Program-made: the position numbers and the translations under genes
Shown: positions 1 to 7,951 of the stretch, in pieces
Numbering within the stretch: the first letter of the stretch is position 1
Layout: each line of letters begins with the position of its first letter
Source of the DNA: Bacteroidales bacterium
Lineage (GTDB): Bacteria > Bacteroidota > Bacteroidia > Bacteroidales > WCHB1-69
Reading direction: 5' to 3'
DNA length: 63,036 nt
NCBI GenBank assembly: GCA_017633255.1
Contig: JAGBPS010000033.1
Span: 1-63,036 of the forward strand
Notes under the pieces: model-generated
Databases searched by the model: none
What the model was told of the DNA's origin: nothing
The model's input: the letters and a program-made list of their open reading frames with translations, nothing else

Positions 1-1
1 C

Positions 2-2917
2 CCGATAACTATTGATCCTACCCAATCTCTCTGGGTTGTCCTATACAATACGGGAGTGGATTATCCAGCCTCGGCCAGCACCTACGCCGGCAATGCCGAC
101 GGTTCATGGGTGTCTTTGGATGGTAATAATTGGAATTCAATCTGTGATTATGGCTACAATCTGAGCTGGATGATTCGTCCGGTGCTTTCTTCAGGCTCAA
201 CTCCTCAAACCTATACGGTAACGGCAGTGTCCGCGAACACTTCCATGGGTACCGTGACTGGTGGTGGCACCTATGATGCTGGCACCACAATCCAGTTGAC
301 AGCCACTGCTTATCAGGGCTACGAGTTTGTCACTTGGCAGGATGGCAATACCAGCAACCCGCGCACCATTACCGTTACAGAAAATGCGACTTATACCGCT
401 TACTTCCAGGCTGTATCGACTAATTGCACGGTTACCAGCTTCCCATGGACAGAGAGTTTCGAGGATGGCTGGAATTGCTGGACGACGATAGATGCGGATG
501 GTGATGGAAATTATTGGGGTCGGACATCTAATCTGCCGGCGCATGACGGCAGCTATACCTTATATTCTTATTCGTATGACTCGAATAATGACTTGGCAAT
601 AGATGCTGAGAATTATCTGATTTCTCCGCAGATTACCCTGCCGGCAACAGGTAACTACCAGTTGACCTTCTATGCCCGTTGTGCAAGTAGCAGTTATCCT
701 GATTCATTGTGGGTGAAAATGTCCACTACAGGAAACACCAATGTGTCAGCATTCAATACCGTTTTGATGACGAAGACCGCGATCGCCGCTTCTTATCAGC
801 AATATACAGTAAGTCTGTCAGGTCATAATGGACAGAGCTTCTATTTGGCTTTTGTGCATGATTCCTACGACGGTTATGTTGTTTTGCTAGATGATATCTC
901 GATAGTGGATGCGTCTGTGTCATACACGATTACAGCAACCTCCGCAAATACTACCATGGGAACTGTTTCTGGTGGCGGCACTTATACCGCGGGTGCAGTG
1001 GTTGAATTGGAGGCACATGCAAATCCAGGCTACCGCTTCACAGGATGGAATGACGGAAATACAGAGAATCCGCGCAGCTTTACGGTCATGTCGAATGCCT
1101 CTTATACTGCTTCTTTTGCTGATTTGGGCAGTGGTGAATTGCATTATGACAATGGCACGTTTTCCTCCGCGGTGGGAGCTGGCGGCACGATATATTGGGC
1201 GGTGAGATTCCCTGCCAGTGTGCTGAGCTCATACAATACGTTGACAAATGTAAAAATCTGGGATCAAAATGCAGGGACATACCAAATCGCTGTGTATCAA
1301 GGTGGAACAGATGCTCCGGGAACTCAAATTGCCACGCAGACTTTCAGTTTGAGCGGCACAGAGGACTGGTATAACGCAGTGTTCAGCAGTCCGATTAGCA
1401 TTAACAATACTCAGGCTTTATGGATTGTGTTGTACAATTCAGATGTGAGTCATCCAGCGGCGGGCAGCAATTATGCGGGCAATGTCGATGGCTCCTGGGT
1501 GTCGTTGGATGGCAGTACGTGGGGCTTTGTCGGTGACCATGGCTTGTATTATAGCTGGATGGTCCGACCGGTGCTTTCTGCTTCTACCCTGCAAACTTAT
1601 ACTATCACGGTGGTATCATCAAATAATACTATGGGAACTGTTTCTGGAGGAGGCACTTATACCTCAGGTGCTGAGGTTACCTTGGAGGCTATGGCAAATC
1701 CAGGCTACCGCTTCACGGGTTGGAACGATAATGTCACAGAAAATCCGCGCAGCTTTACGGCTACGTCTAATGCCTCTTATACCGCTTATTTCGCTGATCT
1801 GGGTACCAATGAGTTACATTATGACAATGGTACCATTGTAAACAGCATGGGAGCGGGTGGTAATATATATTGGGCTGTGAGATTCCCCGCCAGTGTACTG
1901 ACCTCATACAATACTTTGAACTCTATACGCATTTGGAATCAGTACGCCGGTTCGTATGAAGTCCGTATCTGCCAAGGTGGAACAGATGCTCCTGGCACAC
2001 AGTTGGCCACACAGACTTATACGTTGAGTGGAACAGGCGCATGGTTTGATGCGACTCTTTCAACCCCGGTGACCATCAATCCGGCACAACCCCTTTGGAT
2101 TGTCTTGTACAATACAGGCGTAACTTATCCCGCCGCGGGCAGCACTTACGCCGGTAACCCCGACGGCTCATGGGTGTCGTTGGATGGAAATAATTGGAAT
2201 TCAATCTGTGATTATGGTTACTATCTGAGCTGGATGATTCGTCCGGTGCTTTCGGCAGGTTCTACGCCACAAACCTACACTATCACGGCATTGTCGTCAA
2301 ATAATAGTATGGGTACTGTTACAGGTGGTGGCTCCTATACCGCCGGTACCACAGTGCAACTTATTGCGAATCCTGCGGCCAATCATCATTTCGTCAGTTG
2401 GAATGATGGCAATACCAGTAATCCACGTTATATTACTGTGACAGGAAATGCCACTTATATTGCCACTTTCGCTGTTGATCAGTACCAGATTGATGTTCTT
2501 AGCGGCAATGACGCTATGGGTACTACAAGCGGTAGCGGTACCTACGACTACGGTTCAGCAGTTCAAATTCGGGCCATTCCGTATGCAAATTATGAGTTTG
2601 TTAATTGGAGTGACGGAAATACTGATAATCCAAGAGATATTACTGTATTGGGTAATATGACCTTTGTGGCCAATTTCCAGCCTCAAACAGGTATTAATGA
2701 CAATGATTTGTCTGCCATCAGCGTGTATAGCCATGACCATCAAATTATGGTTTGTCATGCGGAAGGTGAGAGCATAGGGATTTTTGATATGCTGGGCAAA
2801 CGTATCGCATACGATGCTGTGAATACGCAAGAAACACGACAATTCACTATCTCTACCAAGGGTGTTTATTTGGTACGTGTAGGTGACACCTACTTCAAAA
2901 AAGTTGTCATTAAATAG
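2..2917 (+). CDS. Large secreted repeat protein with T9SS type A sorting domain (5' end outside window)
   Basis: The frame is open from base 2, so the start lies upstream; the GTG at 56 falls inside a repeat (compare the identical context near 2110) and is not a start. 971 residues are visible. Order: partial beta repeat; InlB-B-like repeat (about 212-410); choice-of-anchor J/cleaved-adhesin type domain with a FPWTESFEDGWNCW start (430-915); InlB-like repeat (916-1125); two full copies of a domain beginning ELHYDNGT and ending SWM[IV]RPVLS (1132-1580 and 1805-2260), each followed by an InlB-like repeat (1600-1800, 2277-2470); a fifth InlB-like repeat (2480-2680); and a C-terminal type A sorting domain (about 2690-2917: IFDMLGKRI, GVYLVRVGDTYFKKVVIK). 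InlB-like repeats carry MGTVxGGGTY and GYxFxxWxDGNTxNPR. It is probably exported by T9SS and surface-attached or released. The ligand is unknown. Confidence 0.9.
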   Translation, partial: PITIDPTQSLWVVLYNTGVDYPASASTYAGNADGSWVSLDGNNWNSICDYGYNLSWMIRPVLSSGSTPQTYTVTAVSANTSMGTVTGGGTYDAGTTIQLTATAYQGYEFVTWQDGNTSNPRTITVTENATYTAYFQAVSTNCTVTSFPWTESFEDGWNCWTTIDADGDGNYWGRTSNLPAHDGSYTLYSYSYDSNNDLAIDAENYLISPQITLPATGNYQLTFYARCASSSYPDSLWVKMSTTGNTNVSAFNTVLMTKTAIAASYQQYTVSLSGHNGQSFYLAFVHDSYDGYVVLLDDISIVDASVSYTITATSANTTMGTVSGGGTYTAGAVVELEAHANPGYRFTGWNDGNTENPRSFTVMSNASYTASFADLGSGELHYDNGTFSSAVGAGGTIYWAVRFPASVLSSYNTLTNVKIWDQNAGTYQIAVYQGGTDAPGTQIATQTFSLSGTEDWYNAVFSSPISINNTQALWIVLYNSDVSHPAAGSNYAGNVDGSWVSLDGSTWGFVGDHGLYYSWMVRPVLSASTLQTYTITVVSSNNTMGTVSGGGTYTSGAEVTLEAMANPGYRFTGWNDNVTENPRSFTATSNASYTAYFADLGTNELHYDNGTIVNSMGAGGNIYWAVRFPASVLTSYNTLNSIRIWNQYAGSYEVRICQGGTDAPGTQLATQTYTLSGTGAWFDATLSTPVTINPAQPLWIVLYNTGVTYPAAGSTYAGNPDGSWVSLDGNNWNSICDYGYYLSWMIRPVLSAGSTPQTYTITALSSNNSMGTVTGGGSYTAGTTVQLIANPAANHHFVSWNDGNTSNPRYITVTGNATYIATFAVDQYQIDVLSGNDAMGTTSGSGTYDYGSAVQIRAIPYANYEFVNWSDGNTDNPRDITVLGNMTFVANFQPQTGINDNDLSAISVYSHDHQIMVCHAEGESIGIFDMLGKRIAYDAVNTQETRQFTISTKGVYLVRVGDTYFKKVVIK

Positions 2918-2921
2918 AGTC

Positions 2922-2949
2922 GTAGAGACGTTTCATGAAACGTCTCTAC
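2922..2949. repeat. Perfect 13-bp palindrome of the GTAGRGACG family
   Basis: GTAGAGACGTTTC and its exact reverse complement are separated by two bases, five bases after the stop codon of the preceding gene. Related short palindromes beginning GTAGGGACG or its complement occur at 48112-48138 and 55004-55030. This suggests a REP-like dispersed palindrome rather than a dedicated terminator, since no T-tract follows. Confidence 0.7.
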
Positions 2950-2960
2950 AATGGTTATAA

Positions 2961-3031
2961 AAAAGGGCTGTCATGATTTGGCAGCCTTTTGTCATATACA
3001 ATCAAAAAAGGCTGCCATAATGGACAGCCCT
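2961..3031. terminator. Double hairpin, probable bidirectional terminator
   Basis: AAAAGGGCTGTC...GGCAGCCTTTT (2961-2990) and AAAAAAGGCTGCC...GGACAGCCC (3004-3030) are each GGCTG/CAGCC hairpins. They are also near-perfect reverse complements of one another, so they can pair into one stem of about 27 bp. It lies between the convergent T9SS gene and tpiA and has T-tracts for both directions. A related GGGCTGTC...GGCAGCC hairpin is at 55043-55066. Confidence 0.65.
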
Positions 3032-3101
3032 ACATGTATTCATTAACAATTGTCAATCATCAACTTTTAATCATCAATTCTTAATTGTCAATTGTAAACC
3101 A
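3032..3101. repeat. TTGACAATTGA-type tandem word tract after tpiA
   Basis: Read on the minus strand, this is a degenerate run of TTTACAATTGACAATTAAG words that starts right at the tpiA stop codon. The same word family follows mtnN, anmK, the SDR gene, enolase and the 62535 gene, always in the same orientation relative to the gene. Confidence 0.7.
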
Positions 3102-3884
3102 TTAATTCTCTTTCAGCACGTTTTCACCGGCGTCGATGATGGCGCAGAAGTCGTCGGCTTTCAGAGAGGCACCGCCAATCAGACCGCCGTCAACATCTTC
3201 CTGCATGAACAGATCGGCGGCATTTTTCGGGTTGCAACTTCCACCATATAATATATAGGTATTATAAGCCATCTCGGTGCCATACTTCTTCTCCACCAAT
3301 GAGCGGATGAAAGCATGCATCTCCTCGGCCTGGGCGGGAGTAGCGGTCTCGCCGGTACCGATAGCCCAAACGGGTTCGTAGGCGATAATCACTCTCTCAA
3401 ATTCTGAAGCTTGTAAATGGAAGAGGGACTCCTCAATCTGTTGCTGTACCACTTGGGTGTGTTTGCCAGCCTTGCGTTCTTCCAGCAATTCGCCGCAGCA
3501 TACGATGGGAACGATGTCGTTCTTCAGCAAGAGATCGATTTTCTGTGCAATAACAGCATTGGTCTCGCCAAAGTATTTTCTTCTTTCTGAATGCCCCACG
3601 ATGCAGAATTCCACGCCCATAGAAGCCAACATCTCGGCGGATACCTCTCCAGTGTATGCACCACTCTCGTGCTCACTACAGTTCTGCGCGCCGGCATAGA
3701 ACTGGCTGTCTTCCTCCTCGGCAATGTCGGTAATCAGTTCCATATAGACAAAAGGCGGACAAAGCACCACTTCGGTTTGTAACTTTCTGTCTTTTAAGTT
3801 ATTCTGAATGTCTAAAATCAAGTCCTGCGCATCATCGAAGGGCTTGTTCATTTTCCAGTTTCCAACTACTAATTTCGGTTTCAT
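3102..3884 (-). CDS. tpiA: Triosephosphate isomerase
   Basis: Interconverts dihydroxyacetone phosphate and glyceraldehyde 3-phosphate in cytosolic glycolysis and gluconeogenesis. The 260-aa product starts MKPKLVVGNWKMN, with the family's substrate-binding Asn and Lys. It has the electrophilic His in IVGHSERR, the catalytic base Glu in AYEPVWAIGTG, and the phosphate-binding segments GGSCNPKNA and GGLIGGASL. I chose the ATG at 3884; the longer frame would begin with a TTG at 3893 and add three residues that the family does not need. It lies 11 bases after mreD and may be the last gene of an iorA-iorB-mreC-mreD-tpiA run. Confidence 0.97.
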   Translation of the reverse strand: MKPKLVVGNWKMNKPFDDAQDLILDIQNNLKDRKLQTEVVLCPPFVYMELITDIAEEEDSQFYAGAQNCSEHESGAYTGEVSAEMLASMGVEFCIVGHSERRKYFGETNAVIAQKIDLLLKNDIVPIVCCGELLEERKAGKHTQVVQQQIEESLFHLQASEFERVIIAYEPVWAIGTGETATPAQAEEMHAFIRSLVEKKYGTEMAYNTYILYGGSCNPKNAADLFMQEDVDGGLIGGASLKADDFCAIIDAGENVLKEN

Positions 3885-3895
3885 AAATTTCAATA

Positions 3896-4411
3896 TTAAT
3901 TTCTTTTTTTGACAGGAACAAATAAGTACTCACAACATAAGATAACAGTGCTTGTCAAAATGGTATTGCCTAAAATGACCAGCAGCGTTTTCCAGAAATG
4001 TTGGAAGGAGAAGGTCTCGATCATGATGGCGGCAAACTGCTGGATGAATACCAGAATGACGGTATAGGCCAACAGCCAGCGGAAGTCTTTTACGCCAGGC
4101 AGAGGCTTGTCCACAATATCGTCGGTTTTGCGGCCGTTGAGGGCTACCACCAGATAAGGGCGTATAAACATCATCAGCGTACACGCGGAGGCGTTGATGC
4201 CGTAAGTGACATTGAACATGTCGATGAGGAAACCTGTAGCAAAGGCAATGAGGTACTGAATCCAACGTGGAATCTCGAAGGGCAACATCAACAGAGCCAG
4301 AAGGAAAATGTATATGCTGACACAACCGAAGAGATGGGTATAACGGAACACAAAAATCTGTGCGAGTATAACAAGCAGAAAGCGCAGTATGTTGGAGCTG
4401 ACGTTATTCAT
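3896..4411 (-). CDS. mreD: Rod-shape-determining protein MreD
   Basis: Integral membrane protein of the elongasome that guides side-wall peptidoglycan synthesis together with MreB and MreC. The 171 residues form about five hydrophobic segments, with family-like signatures such as FLIDMFNVTYGINASACTL near residues 58-77. The ATG at 4411 overlaps the end of mreC by 8 bases, which supports translational coupling. MreD sequences are poorly conserved, so the call rests on hydropathy, size and position directly after mreC. mrdA and rodA, frequent downstream partners, are absent; tpiA follows. Confidence 0.88.
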   Translation of the reverse strand: MNNVSSNILRFLLVILAQIFVFRYTHLFGCVSIYIFLLALLMLPFEIPRWIQYLIAFATGFLIDMFNVTYGINASACTLMMFIRPYLVVALNGRKTDDIVDKPLPGVKDFRWLLAYTVILVFIQQFAAIMIETFSFQHFWKTLLVILGNTILTSTVILCCEYLFVPVKKRN

Positions 4412-5249
4412 CCTTGAAATTGCTTTTGAGTTCGTCCATTTCCGAGGTGTAGATGTTGCGGATCAGATATACCGTGTTGACATTGTTGAAGTTGGTTGCC
4501 AAGCGAACCTTGATGGTCAGGAAGCTGCTATGGCCTGTCTCATGGACATCTTCCACAATGCCCACCAGGATATCTTTGGGGAAGATGTTGGAATAACCAC
4601 TGGTGACAATAGAGTCGCCTATGCTCACCGGCACATGCTGGGGAATGTCGTACAACTGTGCATACTGGGCACTGATACCATCCCAAAGGACTGTTCCTAT
4701 TTGATTGGATGGCAGTAATTTGGCGCTAATACGGGCGTCGGGGTGCAAAAGCGAGATGATGGAGGCGAAATGCTCGGTCACATCACTTACTACACCACAA
4801 ACACCGCCTGCCGACAATACGGCCATGTCGATGGTGATACCATCGGCACGTCCCTTATCGATAATGATGTAGTTGTGCGTTTTTTCGGTGGTTTTATACA
4901 CAATGTTGGCGTAGGAGTAGTCGTACAGTCGCATTTTCACCCGCTGGTTGCTATCGCAAACGTTAGCGGTATATACCGAGTCGTCTTTGAAAGTGAAAGC
5001 GTTGTCGCGCTCGTTGAGCAGAGTAATGTTCTGCTGTACCAGCTGTTCGTTTTCCGCTTCCAGAGAGAAGTGCCGGATGACATTGTACCACGCCTCGTTG
5101 ATAGGTGCTACAATGGTCTGGCACACTCTGTGGAGGGCGAAACTGGTATATTTCATGCTCTTGGAAATCATAATGATACACACTATCTGTAGAATTACAA
5201 ATAGGAAAATATGAAAATTCCGCTTAAGAAATTCCGATAAGTTATTCAT
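4404..5249 (-). CDS. mreC: Rod-shape-determining protein MreC
   Basis: Periplasmic scaffold of the cell-elongation machinery. The 281 residues contain an N-terminal transmembrane segment (about 13-31), then a predicted coiled region with LVQQNITLLNERD, and the double beta-barrel with YIIIDKGRADGI, GVCGVVSDVTEHFASIISLLH and GDSIVTSGYSNIFPKDILVG, typical of MreC. It precedes mreD with an 8-base overlap. mreB, usually upstream, is not in this window; the preceding gene is iorB, 45 bases away. Confidence 0.94.
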   Translation of the reverse strand: MNNLSEFLKRNFHIFLFVILQIVCIIMISKSMKYTSFALHRVCQTIVAPINEAWYNVIRHFSLEAENEQLVQQNITLLNERDNAFTFKDDSVYTANVCDSNQRVKMRLYDYSYANIVYKTTEKTHNYIIIDKGRADGITIDMAVLSAGGVCGVVSDVTEHFASIISLLHPDARISAKLLPSNQIGTVLWDGISAQYAQLYDIPQHVPVSIGDSIVTSGYSNIFPKDILVGIVEDVHETGHSSFLTIKVRLATNFNNVNTVYLIRNIYTSEMDELKSNFKDE

Positions 5250-5294
5250 TATGAATGAGCTATGTCTTTAAGAGACGTGCTTTTCCAGTGTCTT

Positions 5295-5876
5295 TTAGTG
5301 TTTTTCGGCGTATTCGCGGCCGGCTTTCAGGCAGGCGATGTTCACGTTGACCACATCCTCTCCCTTGCGGGCGAAGTTCTCTCTCACGGCAGCTTCAATC
5401 TCTTCGAAAGGCAGCTGGAGGTAAGGAGATGCGGCACCGAGGATCACCATGTTGGCGGAACGTGCGGAACCCAGGTCTTTGGCAATTTGGTCGGCATCGA
5501 TGACCACCTTGTTGGGCAGCTTGTCCAGTGTGGCGTTCAGCTTGTCGAAATCCGGATAGTTGGGGATGTTGACAAAAGGCTGGCTGTTGGTGATTAACCA
5601 GCCGTTTTCCTTGTTCAGCCAAGGCAGATAGCGCAATGACTCCATCGGCTCCACAGAGATGATGAGGTCGGCTTTGCCCATGGGGATAAGGTCGGAAGCG
5701 ATTTCCTGGTCGGACAAGCGGAAATGTGACTGCACGTCACCACCGCGCTGGCTCATACCGTGAACCTCTGCTTGTTTCATGTACATTCCTCTTTTGACGG
5801 CGGCGTGGCCTACGATGGTGGCGATGGAGAGGATACCCTGACCGCCTACGCCTGCTAATATAATGTCGATTTTCAT
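5295..5876 (-). CDS. iorB: Indolepyruvate:ferredoxin oxidoreductase, beta subunit
   Basis: Gamma-domain-type subunit of the enzyme that oxidatively decarboxylates aryl-2-oxoacids (from Trp, Phe, Tyr) to aryl-acyl-CoA with reduction of ferredoxin. The 193 residues start with the family signature IILAGVGGQGILSIATIVG and contain VHGMSQRGGDVQSHFR and ADLIISVEPMESLRYLPWL. The partner iorA lies upstream on the same strand. The 199-base gap holds a hairpin pair and repeat words, so whether both genes share one transcript is open. Confidence 0.95.
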   Translation of the reverse strand: MKIDIILAGVGGQGILSIATIVGHAAVKRGMYMKQAEVHGMSQRGGDVQSHFRLSDQEIASDLIPMGKADLIISVEPMESLRYLPWLNKENGWLITNSQPFVNIPNYPDFDKLNATLDKLPNKVVIDADQIAKDLGSARSANMVILGAASPYLQLPFEEIEAAVRENFARKGEDVVNVNIACLKAGREYAEKH

Positions 5877-5935
5877 TGTTGTTATTCCTTTTTGATGATA
5901 TTTTTATTTTGGCTATAGGGTGATTTTACTACCCC

Positions 5936-5976
5936 GCCCTTCGGGCACCCCTTCTTAAAGAAGGGGAATTTTTTTT
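5936..5976. repeat. Twin hairpin with T-tract between iorA and iorB
   Basis: GCCCTTCGGGC (5936-5946) is followed by CCCCTTCTTAAAGAAGGGG (5948-5966, perfect 9-bp arms) and then a run of T on the plus strand. It resembles a plus-strand terminator, but no plus-strand gene enters here. It is more likely a dispersed hairpin repeat, or it modulates iorB expression from the minus strand. Confidence 0.5.
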
Positions 5977-6037
5977 CTCGTTTATTCGTCAGCCCTAATA
6001 GAAGGGGAAATAATTTGAATCGGGGATAGTGATTATG

Positions 6038-6078
6038 TCTTTACTAATCCCTAATCACTAACCCCTATTCCCTGATTA
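6038..6078. repeat. TTAGGGATTAG-type tandem word tract after iorA
   Basis: On the minus strand, the sequence directly after the iorA stop reads as TAGGGGTTAGTGATTAGGG words. The same family occurs at 7863-7895 and after thiL at 48136-48170. Confidence 0.65.
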
Positions 6079-7683
6079 CTTCTTCGCTGCTTGCTGTTTT
6101 TTCATGCGGCGGCTGAGGGTCTGGATACATTCACGGGTCGGGATGATAACCGAAACGCCTTCGTATTCCAGTTCTTTCTCAATAATTTTGACATTTTCTT
6201 CCAGCTGGTTGGGCAGGGGTTTGATGCGGTGGATATGATCTTCCTTGACACCGAGACCCTTGCAGATTTCGCCCAGAACACCCAGTGCGTGAGAATCCTG
6301 GCCACCGGTCATACCTGTGGTGCTGTTATCGAGAATCATCACGGTAACAGGGGTGTTCTCATAGATGCAGTCCAGCAAAGAGGTCATACCGCTGTGGGTG
6401 AAAGTGGAGTCACCGATTACAGCCAGACAGGGACGTACGCCGGCGTCGGCGGCACCCTTGGCCATGGTGATGGAAGCACCCATGTCAACAGTGGTGTAAA
6501 TGGCGTTATAGGGAGGCAGTGCGCCCAAAGTATAGCAGCCGATATCGGCAAATACCTTGCCCTTGCCGTATTTCTCCATAGCGCGGTTGATGGCGTTGTA
6601 GGAGTCGATGTGGGGGCAGCCCTGGCACAAAGCGGGGGGTCTGGGCACCACGAGTTCGGGCACGGGAGCACCGTAGCTGTCGGGCATGCCCAAAGCTTTA
6701 GCCACGAGGTTGGGGTTCAATTCGCCGTCGCGGGGCAGGGCACCGCTCAAACGGCCGATGATATTGCCAGTGCGGTTCAACAGTCCGCGTACTTGCTCTT
6801 CAATGAAAGGATAGCCTTCCTCAGCCACCAATACGGTCTCACATTCGTCCACCATCTTAGCCACCAGTTTGGAGGGGATGGGGTACTGTGAAATCTTCAG
6901 CACGGGATAGGGGCACTGATGGTTTTCGAAGTTCTCCATCAGGTAGTTGAAGGCGATACCAGAGGCGATGATACCCATCTTCTTGTCTTTGCCTTCGATA
7001 TATTGGTTGAAAGGAGATTTGCATGCCTCTTCTTCAAAAGCTTCCTGTTTGCCCAGCAGGTTGCGGTAATGCACTCTGGCGTTGGCGGGCAGCAGGATGA
7101 ATTGTTTCGGGTTCTCTTCAAGGTGCAGGGGGTTCTGCGGGCGTTCGGCCTTGCGTTCCACGCCGGCGCGTGAGTGGGAAAGACGCGTGGTCAGACGGAT
7201 CAACACGGGAGTACGGTATTTTTCGGAAAAGTCGAAAGCCGCGTAAGTGATGTCGTAGGCTTCCTGCTGGTTGGATGGTTCGAAAGAGGGAATCAGCGCG
7301 AATTTGGCATAGTAGCGTGAGTCCTGCTCGTCCTGTGAGGAGTGCATTGACGGGTCGTCAGCCACAACCACCACCAAACCGCCGTTGGCGCCGGTGATAG
7401 AAGAGTTCATGAAGGGGTCGGCGGCCACGTTGAGGCCCACGTGCTTCATGCAAACCATGGCGCGCTTGCCGGCGTAAGACATGCCGATGGCAGACTCCAT
7501 GGCGGTCTTCTCGTTGCCAGCCCAGATGCTGTGCACCTCGCCCGCTTTGCCTTGTTTAGACTCTTGTATGAATTCGGTGATTTCGGTAGATGGAGTGCCG
7601 GGATAAGCATAAACTCCGGATAAGCCTGCGTCTAACGCTGCCTGCGCGACGGCTTCATCTCCTAAAAAAAGTACTTTTGACAT
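6076..7683 (-). CDS. iorA: Indolepyruvate:ferredoxin oxidoreductase, alpha subunit (no ferredoxin domain)
   Basis: Thiamine-diphosphate subunit of indolepyruvate:ferredoxin oxidoreductase, for amino-acid fermentation in the cytosol. The N-terminal pyrimidine-binding domain starts LFLGDEAVAQAALDAGLSG and has AYPGTPSTEI. The C-terminal TPP domain has CQGCPH (a Cys pair near residue 353), ADIGCYTLG, GDSTFTHSGM and LDNSTTGMTGGQ. At 535 aa it stops after the TPP domain. Longer homologues end in a two-[4Fe-4S] ferredoxin domain that is not present here, and no separate ferredoxin gene lies beside it. A Bacteroidetes-type promoter is at 7742-7771. Confidence 0.95.
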   Translation of the reverse strand: MSKVLFLGDEAVAQAALDAGLSGVYAYPGTPSTEITEFIQESKQGKAGEVHSIWAGNEKTAMESAIGMSYAGKRAMVCMKHVGLNVAADPFMNSSITGANGGLVVVVADDPSMHSSQDEQDSRYYAKFALIPSFEPSNQQEAYDITYAAFDFSEKYRTPVLIRLTTRLSHSRAGVERKAERPQNPLHLEENPKQFILLPANARVHYRNLLGKQEAFEEEACKSPFNQYIEGKDKKMGIIASGIAFNYLMENFENHQCPYPVLKISQYPIPSKLVAKMVDECETVLVAEEGYPFIEEQVRGLLNRTGNIIGRLSGALPRDGELNPNLVAKALGMPDSYGAPVPELVVPRPPALCQGCPHIDSYNAINRAMEKYGKGKVFADIGCYTLGALPPYNAIYTTVDMGASITMAKGAADAGVRPCLAVIGDSTFTHSGMTSLLDCIYENTPVTVMILDNSTTGMTGGQDSHALGVLGEICKGLGVKEDHIHRIKPLPNQLEENVKIIEKELEYEGVSVIIPTRECIQTLSRRMKKQQAAKK

Positions 7684-7741
7684 GGTAATAAGATCTTATT
7701 ATTATGATTATTAACTAGTTGTAATTTTTAAGTCTAATCTA

Positions 7742-7771
7742 CAAATATACACATATTTTTTTGATATGCAA
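7742..7771 (-). promoter_or_regulatory. Promoter of iorA
   Basis: On the minus strand, TATATTTG (7742-7749) fits the Bacteroidetes -7 box TAnnTTTG, and TTG at 7769-7771 lies 19 bases upstream as a -33 element. The predicted leader is about 50 nt and contains the palindrome AATAAGATCTTATT. Confidence 0.6.
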
Positions 7772-7775
7772 GATT

Positions 7776-7951
7776 TTAATTAGTAAATTAGTTAATTAGT
7801 AAATTAGTTAATTAGTAAATGTGCTAATGTGCTAATGTGCCAATGTGCTAATGTGCTAATTATTAGTGATTAGTGATTAGGGGTTAGGGGTTGGTATTTT
7901 TTTGAATTCTGAATTCTGAATTTTGATTTGTCAACTATCAACTGTCAACTT
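7776..7951. repeat. Mosaic of four tandem word families upstream of iorA and downstream of mtnN
   Basis: In order on the plus strand: AATTAGTAAATTAGTT words (7776-7818); GTGCTAAT words, period 8 with one GCCAAT variant (7819-7862); TTAGTGATTAGGGG words (7863-7895); GAATTCT words, period about 9 (7900-7925); and TCAACTATCAACTG words (7928-7972). The last run into the 3' end of mtnN, and read on the minus strand they encode its final residues and stop. Confidence 0.8.

Noticed and set aside
56..100. GTG at 56 as the start of the first gene
   Set aside because: The frame is open upstream and the sequence before it matches the internal repeat near 2090-2120, so the gene is truncated by the window edge.
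5936..5976. Plus-strand terminator between iorA and iorB
   Set aside because: No plus-strand transcript is expected here; kept only as a hairpin repeat.
6091..6891. 266-codon open frame on the plus strand opposite iorA
   Set aside because: Antisense shadow of a well-supported gene; no family resemblance. The same applies to long plus-strand frames opposite korB, GT4, HydG, ispH and ftsY.
7819..7862. GTGCTAAT runs as a CRISPR array
   Set aside because: Units are 8 bp and contiguous, with no unique spacers of 25-40 bp and no cas genes.
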